The notes: generated by a model not told the origin, from the letters alone. A stretch of 64,000 nt of DNA from Diphasiastrum complanatum (GCA_029204225.1 CM055092.1:18374886-18438885); one strand, 5' to 3'; positions 11,301 through 23,802 are shown, counted from the stretch's first letter. Numbers and translations are program-made.

Positions 11301-11859
11301 AAGAAAGCTCTCAAAGAGAAGCTCCAAGATCTCTTAAAACTCAGAATTACAAAATAAACAATAGCCTCCAAATTTAGCACAACCTTTCTATTACAAGTTT
11401 GGGGCCTTATTTACCTATATTGAGCCTTACCCATCATTACAATCTCGCTATTCACAAATATAGCGAGGTTGTTTGAGGCAGTTTTTTAACTATCCTAATG
11501 ACTAGTTCTAATCTAATTTAGCTCCATGGCCATATTTGGCAATTCACTAGTGTGCTCATGGGCTAATTAGATGCATCACATGACACTCTCCCTACTTTAA
11601 GCATTTCTGCCGTCAAAAATGAAGGTCATGTAGTCGTTTGTTGAGTGCGATGTTTCATGAATTCTTTGGTGGAAGTCAAGAAATATTTGGGCCACCTTGA
11701 GTGAGAAACATCTTTCCATGTATTATTCTCATGTCTCTATTTGTACGCATAAAGCAGACTAGGATTCCATTTAGATCAACTTCTTATGGACAGGGACTCA
11801 TGAAATGGTTGCGTGAGAATCAAATACCCATAAGCCAAGACAATGGTATCTTCTGAATT

Positions 11860-12745
11860 CGACATGACCGATCTAGTCAAAGCTCATTACTGTCTAGGTA
11901 TTCAAATCCAAAGAGACAAATTAGAAGTTGATTTATATTTCTCAGCAAAGATACATTCACAATGTCTTAATCAGATATAATCTGATGAATTGCAAATTAG
12001 CTCTCTCACCAATGGATCTAGGACTCAAGATGTCAATGGACCAGTGTCCCCAAACAATCAAAGAGAAGGAGCAGATGCATGAGTATCCTTATCATTCGAT
12101 AATAGGATCTCTTATGTGCGCCATGATCTGTACCAGACCAGACATAGCTTTTGCAGTCAGCTCATTAAGTCATTATATGACTAATCCTGGTATAACACAT
12201 TGGAAGGCTCTTATTAGAGTCATGATATATCTTTGAGCTAATATGGACTTTTGACAAACTCAATTTTCTCATTGGTTACTCAAATGCAAGTTGGGCAGGA
12301 GATGTAGACACTCCTAAATCCAATTTTGGATTTACATTCTTCTCAACAATGGTCCTATTTCATGGAATAGTTGCAAGCAAAATTCGATAGTTCTATCTTC
12401 CATTGAATGAGATATCACGGCCTCTCAAGCTACAAAGAAAGTATTATGGTTGAGGAACTTACTTTCAAATATCAGTCTGAATCAATATGCTCCGACAATT
12501 CTACTTTGTGATAATCAAAGTGCCATTGCTTTATTAGCCAACCCTAGATTTCATTCTAGGAGTCAGCACATTGTAATTAAGTATCACTATGTCAGCAGCA
12601 AAGTTCTCAACAAAGAGGTTGAATTTCAGTACTATTGAACGCAAGATATGACAGCAGAATTTTTTTCTAAAGCATTAAGCTTGGATGCACATAGGAAATT
12701 TTGTTCTAAACCAAGTTTGGATTATGCTTCTGATTATCAACTAAT
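11860..12745 (+). pseudogene. Copia family B pol remnant (RT end and RNase H)
   Basis: The piece opens in the RT connection (FDMTDLVKAHYCLGIQIQRD) and shifts frame into 11928-12236 (Copia motif CTRPDIAFAVSSLSHYM). After further breaks it gives the RNase H end (LLCDNQSAIALLANPRFHSR, 12450-12638) and a TAEFFSKAL..H.KF tail. RNase H removes RNA from the RNA:DNA hybrid during reverse transcription. Family B differs from family A in sequence and is closest to the Copia half of the chimeric frame at 25274-25840. The YVDD region is absent. The LTR-like repeat follows in the same orientation. Confidence 0.82.
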
Positions 12746-12944
12746 CACTTTTAATGATCATCCACTTATTATCCAGCTCTGAAGTTTTATGCATGTTTTT
12801 ACATAGTCTGCAAAAGTACACAAGAAATCTCTCACAGATGGATCCAACATATCGGACATCATCAACAAACTTCAAAGACTGACGAACTTCGTTCACTTCG
12901 AAGACTTCCAAGAATACTAACTGGATGGATGCCAGCTCATTATA

Positions 12945-13827
12945 GCCCATTGGCCATTATGATCTACGGCCTAGTTAGTTGTCCTACTACTAGACGTTGT
13001 CACATTTGCTTATTATAAATAGCTATTCATACATATATCAGTTTAACTCCAATTGAAGCAAGCATTGAAGTTATTTGTAGTAGCTCTCTCAAGCTTTCAA
13101 GCTTGAATACTCTTGAGCATTCTAGCTCAGTTCTTTAGAGTTCATTTAGAGCTTTGCTATCAGCACTTACTACTTATCAGTAGATGCATAATTATACAAA
13201 AATATCAGTTACTCAGAGATACCTTTGAGTATGCGGTTTCTATCTGCAACTATCTTGTTCTCAGCATCATCAGTTTTATGTTGAATCAAGCAATACTTTA
13301 TTGTGTTTAGTATTATGTCTGAATGTATGTAGCTGATAATCTCATATTGATTTTGTTTGATAATTCAATACTTTGTTTGGCTATATAATCACTATAGTAC
13401 TGACGATTTCAAAGCTAGTTATTATAAGATTGAATGTGGCATTTTGTCATTTCATTTTGTTCAAAATTGATAGGCGTAGTCATGCATTAGAAAAGCAGGT
13501 TTCATTCCACTGCATCCAATAAGTCGTTTACTGTGTTTGACTTGACGTCATTGCATTATCATCTCTTTTCAACAGATCCTCAAAATTTTCCTCAAATGTG
13601 TGCTGAATCAAACAGTTCTCTTATGACTAATGGAAGGTTTCTGTGCTGCTAGAGATATAGCCCGTAAGAGACTATTCCCTTATGCAAATATCCATGTGAC
13701 ACCACTACCCCACTATAGCTTTTAAGTATGTTCCTATCTTTTAGAGATCTAGAACAACTTTTTCAATCATACTCAATTATTGGGTCATCCTATATCTTTG
13801 ATGATTTCATTTAGATTTTTAAGAACG
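12945..13827 (+). repeat. Copia family B LTR-like repeat (3' side)
   Basis: The reverse complement matches 39714-40140. Landmarks are 'cccattggccattatgatct', 'tataaatagct' (a TATA-like site near 13013) and 'tctagaacaactttttcaat'. The start is uncertain (perhaps as early as 12780); the end is set where homology stops (AAGAACA in the other copy). About 13265-13730 is extra relative to the other copy, so either that is an insertion here or a deletion there. Confidence 0.68.
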
Positions 13828-14866
13828 TAGCCGCTCAAGTGTTGGAAGCCAGCCCTCAAATTCCAGATCATGTAATGCCACAGTTCTCGCCTCAACACCA
13901 AGATCATGGAGGCATGGATACAGGTTTGGATGGGCCAAAAATCCAAGATATACAAGACATCCAGGCCACAGAAGAAGGTCCATCAATGTCAAGGCCTACG
14001 CCATTGTTTCAGAAACCAATCACCATTGAGGACCAAATCCGAACATTTTTACAACAACATCCTCATATGTCCTCGAGGAGTGGATGGGTAATCAAATTCA
14101 AGACCTTTGAGATAGAGGAGGGCAAAGAGTTGGCCAGCATTGGGAGAGCAGTTGGCATGGAGAACAACCGTATTTGAAAGGACTTCAAATTGTATCAGGA
14201 GTTACGTTGCCAACCCTCACTAATTGCGGGTAGATCCTTATTATTTACCAATGCCAAGATGCAATAAATGGAAAGATTTGGGGATTCTTTTGGATCAAAT
14301 CAGTATCCATACCCCAAATTGGGCCATAATTCATCAGATTTACAATTGGCAGATATATGTTGGTCTCAACAGGGCCTTACAATTTTATGCGGCCGAGTAT
14401 AGACACCAGATTCGACCATTAGGCCATCTCTGCATTTTGCGAACTATTTGACAATGTTGGCATCCGTAGCAACAAGGTAAGATGATTGACTTTTCCAATT
14501 GGCTTTCGATTTAAACGTCTGGCAATGTTCAAGATCAATTGCCACTTTCCAGATTATACTATCATGCTGCAATGCTAGGCGGACAATGGGAATCAAGATT
14601 TATGACATGGACCACATTGAAATGGATTGTCGGGTCAAATAAGTGCTTCCTACCGCACAAGAAAGACTTCAATATGGCACCCCTCAAATTCATGGAAAAG
14701 GTGTAGTATCATCTTATCAAAGTATGATGAGAGGCCAACCAGAGCCCCAAGTGAATAACTCTCATGAGATGTCACGAGACCGCCACCAATTTTGGTTGGA
14801 GATACTGTTGGCGGGTTTGTGGATGTCAAGGCAACCCTAACCCTAGCTAATAAGTGAGAGGGATAC
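13828..14866 (+). other. Unassigned, possibly decayed coding sequence
   Basis: Three plus-strand frames (13839-14177, 14224-14451, 14643-14840) have non-random composition: a Q/P-rich, acidic N part, then a W/Y-rich part with 'NWAIIHQIYNWQIYVGLNRA'. I recognise no domain. A plant gag or an unrelated captured gene are both possible. Confidence 0.35.
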
Positions 14867-15136
14867 TTAGAATTTGCTTTGCACAGGAGCACAGATCATG
14901 CTACACATTAACACAGACAGAAAACACCCTCCACTGCAAGCTCACATAGCAACTATATTTCTCAAAATGAAATTACACTGTACATATAGTTGTTCACTCA
15001 AGCAACCCATGCATGACCCAGGTTGCCGTTGGCGGGATGCGTGTCCCGTCAACTTGCCTCGTGGCGAGGCCAACTGATCCTTATCCACTTATAGGACCCA
15101 CAGTATAGTAGCACAGTGATTCTACTTTAATTTTAA
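14867..15136 (-). repeat. Copia family A 3' LTR (270 bp)
   Basis: Minus-strand ends are TTAAAATT and AATTCTAA, a one-base variant of the 8-bp inverted ends TTAGAATT/AATTCTAA seen in six other copies. The polypurine tract abuts the start. Internal landmarks 'cccatgcatgac' and 'cttgcctcgtgg' are shared with all copies. Confidence 0.88.
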
Positions 15137-15147
15137 CTCTTTCCCTT
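15137..15147 (-). promoter_or_regulatory. Polypurine tract (AAGGGAAAGAG)
   Basis: Purine run on the minus strand directly next to the 3' LTR start, in the position of the plus-strand DNA primer of LTR retrotransposons. A variant is at about 4691-4702. Confidence 0.8.
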
Positions 15148-15192
15148 AAAGTAGAGTCTACTTTTTATATAGTCATATACATAGCTTTAAAG

Positions 15193-18100
15193 TCAATAAA
15201 CTTTAAGTACATAAAGCTTTGATCTAAACTTATCAAACTTTTCTCCAACAAGTGGCTTAGTGAAAATATCAGCTAGTTGTTCTTCTATGCTACAATGAAC
15301 AGCATGAATTTCATGACTCAACAGTCTCTCACGTATAAAGTGATACTGAATCTCAATGTGTTTAGTTCTCACATGGAACACTGGATTCTTTGCTAGCTGA
15401 ATGCCACTCTGACTGTCGCTATGTAATGTCGTGGGATTTTTCTGCTTCATGCCAACTTCTTCCAAGATTTGTCTCAACCATATAGCTTCATGTGCTGCAC
15501 TACACATTGCCTTAAACTTTGCTTCTATAGTGGATAGAGCAATTGTACTTTGCTTTTTACTAGACCAAGAAAAGCAACTACCACAAACCTGGAATACATA
15601 CCCTGTGGTGGATCTACGATCATCATAGTCATCTCCCCAATCTACATCCACATAGCCACACAACTCAGGTAAACTATCACGCTTCCTGTAAATCAAGCCA
15701 TAATCTGAAGTGCCTTTCACATAACGCAAAATGCGTTTAGCTGCCTTCAAATGCATTTCCGTAGGTGCCGCTATAAACTGACTCTGGTCTAGTCGTGGTA
15801 AGGTAAATCAAGCTCCCCATTAACTGTCTATATAGCGTAGCATCAAATGACTATGACTCATCAAGCTTATAAAGCTTTTTACCTGGTTCAATAGGAGTAT
15901 TTACTGGTTTGCAATCCTGCAACCTAAACCTGTGCAAGCAACTCTTTGACATACTTCACCTGTGTTAAATCCACTTCGTGTCCTTTTTGCCACACCTCTA
16001 CTCCAAGGCAATAATGCATCAGACTGAGATCTGTCATCTTGAATTGTTCCATGAGGCCTTTCTTGATCATGTCTATCATCTCTTGATTATTTTCCGTAAT
16101 AATCAAGTCATCAACATAAAGAGCAATCAAAGCAGCCATACCATCAAAGCATAAGACATATAGATTTGGATCAGAATGTGTTCTCACCATCCCCTTTGAA
16201 CAAAAGTAGGCATCAATCCTGCTATACCATGCACGTGGTGCCTGTTTAAGACCATAAAGTGCTTTCTTCAAGCGACATACTTTATTTTCCTGTCCCTTTG
16301 CTACAAAGCCTTCAGGTTGATCCATTGACACTCCTTCTTGTAACTCACCATTTAGAAAAGCAGATTTCACATCCATTTGATGCAAAAGCCAACCAAAATG
16401 TGAAGCTAAAGCAACAAGTAGACGTAGAGTATTCCACTTACAAACCGGTGCAAAGGTTTCCTCATAGTCAATGCCTTTACTTTTTGCATACCCTTTGATC
16501 ACCAATCTTGCCTTGTGCTTTGCTATACTTCCATCTGCATGGTACTTAGTCCTGTATACCCATTTGCATCCAATGGGTTTCTTGCCAACTGGTGGTTCTA
16601 CTAAGTCCCATGTGCTATGCTTAGCAATTGACTCTATCTCCTCTCCCATGGCCTTGACCCAAATGTCATCATCCTTCACTTCACCATAAGTCGAAGGTTC
16701 TTTGCTTTGGATAATGCTAGATAGGAGAGCATAATTTGCTTCATACTGTTCAGATTGTGTCTTCTCTCTTGTTGATCTTCGTAGCTCTCCCTGGCTAGAT
16801 GATCCTGGAAAGTCATCCATGTCGCAGCTCTCCAACAATCTCTAAAACCACTTAGGGAGCTTCCTGTCAAATGATCGGCTTCCTGGTGAAAATGTATCCC
16901 ACGGTACATCCTTCTCCTTGCGTTTGTCACCTGCAACTTCAATACTTCTTGCACCAAAAGGTTTGTCCCTACCTCTCCAACCTATCTCTTGAGGTTGAGT
17001 AGTAGTGTCTTGAGATGTATCATCTTTTTCATCACTTGGAAGGTCAATGAATGAATCATCACTAGGAGGTATCCTCACTATACCATCTTTTCCACTGGAT
17101 GTCTCTATCTTCTCAGCATCCTCGTATTCATACATCTTGGATTCATCAAAGATAACATCACGGCTTGTATGGACTTTGTTTTCCACCGGATCAAAACATC
17201 TATAGCCCTTCACACGATCATCATATCCTAGGAATATACACTTTATAGCTTTTACATCAAGTTTACGTCTCTCTTCCTTAGGAACGTGTACGAAGGCCTT
17301 ACATCCAAAGATTTGCAAGTGGTTCACCTTTGGCTTCTTCTTCGTGAATGCTTCCTCAAGTGTTATCTTTGGTTTGGCAATGGTAGGAGTTCTATTTTGA
17401 AGATAGACTGCTGTGCTACATGCTTTTGATGAAAAATCTTTTGGTAGTTTCATCTCAGCTAGCATATATCTTGTACTTTCCACAGTCATCCGATTTTTGC
17501 GCTCACCTACACCATTGAGAGCAGGAGTATGAGCTTGCGTAAACTGTCTTTTAATCCCACATTGATCACAAAGATCATTGAAGTCATTAGACTTGCACTC
17601 ACCTCCACTATCTGATCTTAGGACTTTGATCTTCCTACCTGTCTGATTTTCGACCAATGCTTTGAAGCTCTTGAAGTTGTCAAATGCATCTGATTTCTTC
17701 TTCAAGAAGTAGATCCATGTCTTATGTGACATATCATCAATAAAGGTCATAAAATAGAAGGATTTACCTAAGGACATGGTCCTCATAGACCCGCATAAAT
17801 CAGTGTGGACTAAATCCAGGATGTTCTTTGCTCTTGCAACACCCCCTTTATTAAACTTCTCTTGATGCTGTTTCCCATATATACAAGATTCGCACATCGA
17901 TTTCAAGTGATCTTCTATGGTAGGCAATCTCGTTACCATCTCCAATTTTCTCATCAAACTGAGGCTTCCCAAGTTCAACTGACCAAGCCTCTTATGCCAC
18001 AACTCAGTTTGCAATGTAATGGACAATACAAGTCCATGTTGCCCCTTGACTGTAGCATTCAACTTGCACAATTTTGTATTGGGCTCTCTTACTCCATCCG

Positions 18101-18683
18101 CAATAACTTTGAACTTTTGGTTCAAATCCTTCACAAAGCAACGATCAAGGGCGAATTCTACTTTCAATTTTTGATCAGTAATGACTCCAACAGAAAGCAG
18201 ATTTTTCTTCAAACCTGGTACATAAAGTACCTCCTTGATCATCCTTCTTTTTCCATCAGGTAATTGGATTAAACGGTGCCTATTCCCTTGATCTTGCACA
18301 CCTCACCATTTGCTTGTGAAACGGACATTCCATTATCCAACACTTTCATGCTACTGAACCAATTCTTGTTACTTGTCATGTGTCTTGTGGCTCCCGAGTC
18401 AATATACCATGCTTGATCATCTTGATTAGATGACAATGCAGATATGAAGATGCTAGAGTCTTCAAACTCACCCTCATTGACAAGGTTACCTACTTGTTCT
18501 GGTTTCCCCTTGCCTTGTTCCGCCAGGAATTTGTGACATTCACTCTTCCAATGGCCCTTTTCACCACAATGGAAGCACTTGTCTTTCTTCTTGGTCTTAC
18601 TGGAAGATCCCTCATCCTCCTGAGACTTGACAAATTGCTGCTTAGAATTCTTTTTGACCTTACCCTTGCCTTGTTTTTGCCTT
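15193..18683 (-). pseudogene. Copia family A gag-pol remnant
   Basis: Domains in order: gag zinc knuckle (CFHCGEKGHWKSEC, about 18567-18526), protease (WYIDSGATRHMT, about 18400), a frameshift near 18300, GAG-pre-integrase and integrase (18299-16842, with DLVHTDLCG, LRSDSGGE and GERKNR), RT (16838-15924, LYVDDLIIT intact) and RNase H (15756-15193). Breaks: a TAG at 16842-16844 in otherwise continuous integrase-RT frame, a frameshift plus deletion between 15950 and 15757 that loses the 'DICYVVG' block, and the gag truncation. This is the best-preserved family A copy here and serves as the reference for the arm copies. Confidence 0.92.
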
Positions 18684-19665
18684 GTTATAGCCTTTCATTT
18701 GGGTCAAAACGAGCAAAGGACCCTAAAATAGGGATTTTCTTTGTTTTCTAATTGTTTCTTCACCTTGAAGAAACTTCACTCTTCACTTGTGAAGAGACCC
18801 AACTCCCATTTCAGTATGAAAATTTTTAATGAAGTTGAAGGCCAAAATGCACTTCACTCCTTCAGGGCCCTCTTCAACAAATCTTCAGACTCCATTCAAT
18901 GGTTGATTTTCATCCAATTGTGGATATCTCTCCTGGGTAGCACAATCTAAGCCGTTGATCTTGAAACTTTTCTATCAAATGGATCAGAACACTCTTGTGC
19001 ACTAATGGAGACTCCTAGAAGCGCTGTCGACTTCGAAACACAATGGTTTTACCTTGCTTCATCGCGCGAACATATCCGTGACCGCCCTGTCTACGGCTGC
19101 GCCTCTCCAAGCTGCCTGTTGCTCAATCAAACGTGATTTTAGATCAATTTTAGCATAATCTGAGGCCTGGAGTAGGGTTGCCCTACTGAAATTTCGTGGA
19201 GAAACAGTGATTTTAGGTCAACTTGACAAAGTGGCTTTTTTTTTCACCTTTTACCACAAACCTGCTAGGTTAACTGTCTGGAGACAAATATCTAACATAA
19301 ACCTCATAATCTCTCCATGCCTGGTTGACAATACAATTAGCTTCCTTCCTGTCCTTACGACATCCAAAACGGTGCACTAACAGTGAAGAAATTACCAGTT
19401 ATGTGTAGAAAACCGTAACCCCAAACCCGGTTTCAATTTCCAACTGGCTTTGAAACTGTCAATTTTTCACCAATTTTTACCCTGTCTGATGCTATGCATA
19501 GGCTACTAATCCCTCTACTAAACTTGGCAAGCTTCTATAAACTAGAAACCATGCGCTAGTGCTTCTCTTTCTGTCTTCAACCTGCCGTAAACCCCAAACT
19601 CTCATAAGACAATTATCCCGAAGCTCTCTTCAACAACGATGTTGTACTGTGTACACTCCCTGTAC

Positions 19666-19680
19666 GGCTCTGATACCAGC
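19666..19680 (-). promoter_or_regulatory. Primer-binding site (GCTGGTATCAGAGCC)
   Basis: TGGTATCAGAGC is complementary to the 3' end of plant initiator tRNA-Met and lies 2 bases from the LTR end. This fixes the orientation and 5' LTR of the Copia element. Confidence 0.88.
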
Positions 19681-19950
19681 TTAGAATTTGCCTTGCATAG
19701 GAACAAAGATCATGTTACACAGTAACACAGACAGAAAACACTCTCCACTGCAAGCTCACATAGCAACTATATTTCTCAAAATGAAATTACACTATACATA
19801 TAGTTGTTCACTCAGGCAACCCATGCATGACCTAGGTTGCCGTTGGTGGGTCGCGTGTCCCATCGACTTGCCTCGTGGTGAGGCCAACTGATCCTTATCC
19901 ATTGATAGGACCCACAGTACAGTAGTACAGTGATTCTACTTTAATTCTAA
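19681..19950 (-). repeat. Copia family A 5' LTR (270 bp)
   Basis: Bounded on the minus strand by TTAGAATT and AATTCTAA. Primer-binding site follows. Preceded by 'ggtgccaaatcc', a phrase also found before the LTR at 20465-20721. Confidence 0.88.
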
Positions 19951-20721
19951 CTAGGATTTGGCACCTTGCGTGAGTATTCAAACATGAAATTTCGTGGAGA
20001 AATGGTGATTTTAGGTCAACTTGACAAAGTGGCTTTTTTTTTCACCTTTTACCACAAACCTGCTAGGTTAACTCTCTAGAGACAAATCTCTGACATAAAC
20101 CTCATAATCTCTCCATGCCTGGTTGACAATACAATTAGCTTCCTTCTTGTCCTTATGACATCCAAAACGGTGCACTAATAGCGAAGAAATTACCAGTTAT
20201 GTGTAGAAAATCGTAACCCCAAACCCGGTTTTAATTTTCAACTGGCTTTTTCACCAAGTTTTACCCTGTCTGATGCTATGCACAGGCTACTAATCCCTCC
20301 ACTAAACTTGGCAAGCTTCTATAAACTAGAAACCATGCACTAGTGCTTCTCTTTCCATCTTCAACTTGCCGTAAACCCCAAACTCTCCGAAGACAATTCT
20401 CCCGAAACTCTCTTCAACGACGATGCTGTATTGTGTACACTCCCTATACAGCTATGATACCAGCTTAGAATTTGCTTTGCACAAGAACAAAGATCATGCT
20501 ACACAGTAACACAGACAGAAAACACTCTCCACTGCAAGCTCACATAGCAACTGTATTTTTCAAAATGAAATTACACTGTACATATAGTTGTTCACTCAGG
20601 CGACCCATGCATGACCCAAGTTGTCGTTGGTGGGTCGCATGTCCCATCGACTTGCCTCGTAGTGAGGCCAACTGATCCTTACCCACAGTACAGTAGCACA
20701 ATGATTCTACTTTAATTCTAA
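19951..20721 (-). repeat. Tandem LTR + leader unit (about 776 bp), with LTR at 20465-20721
   Basis: The unit contains LTR 20465-20721 (257 bp), a primer-binding site with one change (TGGTATCATAGC), and about 490 bp of leader ending in 'ggtgccaaatcc' before the next LTR. The same dimer is present at 36154-37220, so the tandem state predates the 2.75-kb duplication. No gag or pol lies between the two LTRs. Confidence 0.85.
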
Positions 20722-20740
20722 CTGGGATTTGGCACCTTGC

Positions 20741-21299
20741 GTGTGTAAGTCCAACACGATGATCACATAGAGATTTGATAATTAGAACATCTAAAGGACT
20801 TTAGGCCTTTTTGCGAAACTTTTAATGTCATAGGGCCTAAATGCTAAGTTAGTGAATAAAGTTGGGTCTCCCACCAAAATTGGTTCAAATTCAATTTCAA
20901 ATTGATTCCCTCCATTTTTTAATGGGTTCCCACTCTTTTTTAAATATGAATAGTTAGAGAGGTAGAAATGGGCCAATAGGATTTTAAGGCCAAGGCCCTC
21001 CTCTCCACTATAAATAGGGCCAAACTCAAATTGCTCCTCATGTTCAAATCTTCATATCAATAGAAGCAGATTGGCTCTCTTATGGAATGGACTTGTGAAT
21101 GTCCTTGCTCTCTATCTTTTTTCCTCCATCTCTCATGCTTTTGTTGTCTTTGCTAATTGTCAGATCTGAATATTATTGGGACTGTATGTTCTTATGCTTT
21201 TTGTGAGAGAGAGAAGCAAGTATCTCTCTCTTTGTGGATCATAGGGTCAATGGATGTAGTGTTAAATGTGTAGTGTTAATGGATGTTAGAGTTATACGT
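20741..21299 (+). repeat. TATA-bearing repeat R2, copy 1
   Basis: Matches 37240-37797. Contains CTATAAATAGGGCC (TATA at about 21009-21016), followed by about 100 bp of pyrimidine-rich, leader-like sequence. It could be part of another LTR (promoter and R region) or a gene 5' end. No ORF of note. Confidence 0.65.
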
Positions 21300-21470
21300 G
21301 GATCTTTCATACATGCTGAATTCTGAGATATGCTATCGCTCTCATGGGATCGAACCTATGCGTGACAACCAACTTCATCTCCTTGATGCTTGAGTGCTTG
21401 GATCTTGGGTCGAGGATAGGCTAGAAAATAAACCCACTATAGGCATCCCTAGTAATGATGGGCCTATCCT

Positions 21471-21484
21471 CACTACAAGAGGAT
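21471..21484 (+). mobile_element. Putative CACTA terminal inverted repeat
   Basis: CACTACAAGAGGAT reads inward toward the transposase at 21.97 kb and matches the CACTACAAGAAA-type end of plant EnSpm/CACTA elements. I did not find the opposite end, so the element may be truncated or interrupted. Confidence 0.5.
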
Positions 21485-21967
21485 GGGCGATTTCTAAGTC
21501 TTTTTTTGAGTGTTTCTTTGAAAGATAGTTTTTAAAATGAGTCGCGTGGGGAGCGGAATGCTCGAGCCTCGCGATGTATCTTCATAAGAAAGAGAAACAA
21601 CAATGACATACATGTTAGTAAGATCATCAACCTGAATCACCCCAAGAAAAAATGACGTGAATCGCAAGCACATTCACCGTACCTCACCAAACTACTAATT
21701 TTGTAGATTGCATTCATTAACTCCTCTGTCAAAAACCCTCTCAACACCAAGGGAAGCACAAACTACATGCACAAAAAACAATTTGGTCATGATCATTGAA
21801 ATACATATATGTACAATGAGATCATGAAATTGAAAGACATGCTATAGAATGTAATCGACAATGTCGAGGTGGCAAAAAAGTCAGAAAACATGCCATGCCA
21901 ACCTATAGAAATTTATGCCAGTCATGAGACTTTAGTTCACTCAACTTGTTGTCCATTGTGAAGGCAC

Positions 21968-23802
21968 CCTTTAGGCATCTGTCAAAATTTGGAAAGAGGC
22001 TATTGCCCTCTCTTTACAATCATCTCTTCTCTCCTCGATAAGATCCATCACAATTGAAGTCCACACCATTTGTGGCCATAAATCGACCATCTTTCCCACT
22101 TCTTTAAGGTCATCTCGTGCGTCTTTTTTATCTTTTGACCCGGTCAAGTGCTCCCAAATCGTTCTCCCGTCATTCTTGAATATGTGCATCGGGTCCAAAA
22201 GATGGTTTATCAACAATTCTCTCCAATATGGGAGTTCATGAAATATTGATAACCTCTTCATGCCATGAGGGAGTCGCCGTAGATGTTCATAGGATCTCCA
22301 AATCCAAATCCAATCACTTGACTACAATATTAACAAACAAGCACACACCTTTAATGCATATTATATATCATTAGAAGAAACATAAAGATAGTAATCATAA
22401 TATAAATAAATGACATGTAGCATTAATTGTCCCAAATATGTATTGTACCTACATAGAATGAGGAAATTGGCCAACAAGCCCATCACGCATAGGGTGATCG
22501 GGTGGAAGGTATCGAGTGTGGCCCTCATAAACCATGTTTCGCAGATGTTGTGAGTGACGTGCTTGCAAATACTCGCCACAAACGGGGCACACATTGTAAC
22601 CACTAGTTTGGAGCCATACATTGAGACACAAAAAGCAACTTAATCATGAGTCCAATGTTCAAACTGAAAAAAAAAATTGTGAATGCACATAAAATTTAAT
22701 ATAATACCATGAATCAAACCAATAGCAAGGATATCTCACCTGAACATTTCCCATAGCCAGAAAAGTCGTGCATCGTTCACATCAAGATCCCCTTTACCAC
22801 AAAATCTATTTGTCTCAATGGTCTTGATATATCGCTCACTTGAACTCCTTGCCATAGAATTTTTAGCTCATCTATCAAGAGATCCATATACGCGTCCATA
22901 TTTTTTGCCTTGAATTTTCTGGGGATTAGAAGGGCAAGCATTAGGTGCTCCTTCTTTATACTTAGCCAGGGGGGGATGTTGTAGTTTACAAGGACAATCG
23001 GCCAAGTGGACCATGATGTGGAGCGCAAACCGAATGGATTCACACCATCCATGGCTAACCCCAAATGCAAATGGCGAGGCTCATCCCTAAACTCATGCCA
23101 GGTAGCATCCACGTGCTTCCATGCTGGAGAATCAGCAAGGATCCTCATAGTATCGTCGGATGAACGATTGCTCGAATGCCACGTCATTACTCTGCGATGG
23201 AATTACACTTAAATATGTGGCGTATCTTGGGTATGATGGGAAAATGTCTTACCACCTTGGCGGGTATGGTCGCTCTTTGTAAATCTTGTCTGTAGCAGTG
23301 TTCCCCACAGTGTAGACACGTGCTTGCCTCCTCAAACTCATCTCGATATAAGATGCAATCGTTGGGACATGCATGGATGATCATGGATGCTCTTGTAATC
23401 CATGCCGATTGCGGATAGCATTTTCTTGGCTTCTTGTCGAGATGCCACCATGGTGTTATTTGGGGGCAACATTTTCTTGAACAAATCATGACAAAATATA
23501 AATTTATGTAATTAATTATATATAGTTTCTCACAACGCATGAATTAAAAATAAAACAAGATAAGAGCAATTTGTCTATAACACACATCACGAAGCAAGCA
23601 AGCTTACCCAAACAACTGTGGCACTCGCATCCGACCAACCATACTTAGTTTTCAAGCTCAAAAGTAGCAAACAAGCTCGCAACTTTGACATTTGTGCACC
23701 CTCGTACAAAGGTGTGAATGCCAAGCCATGCATCATATCTTCTTCCCTTGTCAATGTGGCCTCGGGTGGGTTTGTGAAGAATGCATCTATCATGTCATCC
23801 AT
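21968..23802 (-). pseudogene. CACTA/EnSpm transposase (Transposase_21, TNP2-like), decayed
   Basis: Pieces in order: N-part with KYGWSDASAT (23802-23587), zinc-like HACPNDCILYR..CLHCG (23540-23187), central SSDDTMRILADSPAWKHVD..GVNPFG..WPIVLVNYNIPPW (23187-22777), VCPVCG..RYLPPDHPMRDG (22631-22449) and LPYWRELLINHLLDPMHI (22261-21971). Plausible introns have clean donors (CAG|GTGAGA near 22740, TGG|GTAAGC near 23609). Breaks seen: a 10-bp duplication (catccatgat) near 23375 that shifts frame within KSIHACPN, a frameshift at 23187, and a Trp-to-TGA change just after GILM (about 22777). TNP2-type proteins bind and cut CACTA ends. Not functional as it stands. Confidence 0.85.

Larger units (their letters stand above)
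14867..19950 (-). mobile_element. Copia family A retrotransposon, LTR to LTR, gag N-part deleted
   Basis: Reading leftward: 5' LTR (19950-19681), primer-binding site, leader of about 980 bp, gag C-end with zinc knuckle, protease, integrase, RT, RNase H, polypurine tract, 3' LTR. The leader meets the gag C-end at about 18684 with the gag N-terminus missing; the same junction is present at about 35165. About 5.1 kb long. Confidence 0.88.
18554..21299. repeat. 2.75-kb direct repeat, copy 1 (partner 35045-37797)
   Basis: Contains gag C-end scrap, Copia leader, LTR, leader piece, second LTR and the TATA-bearing segment, in the same order and orientation as 35045-37797. Homology begins at 'ggccctttt.accacaatgg' and ends at 'ttatacgt'. 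By eye the copies differ at a few percent of positions. Confidence 0.92.

Noticed and set aside
13839-14177. Gag protein of Copia family B
   Set aside because: It lies downstream of the family B LTR, has no zinc knuckle or capsid motif, and I could not link it to any pol.
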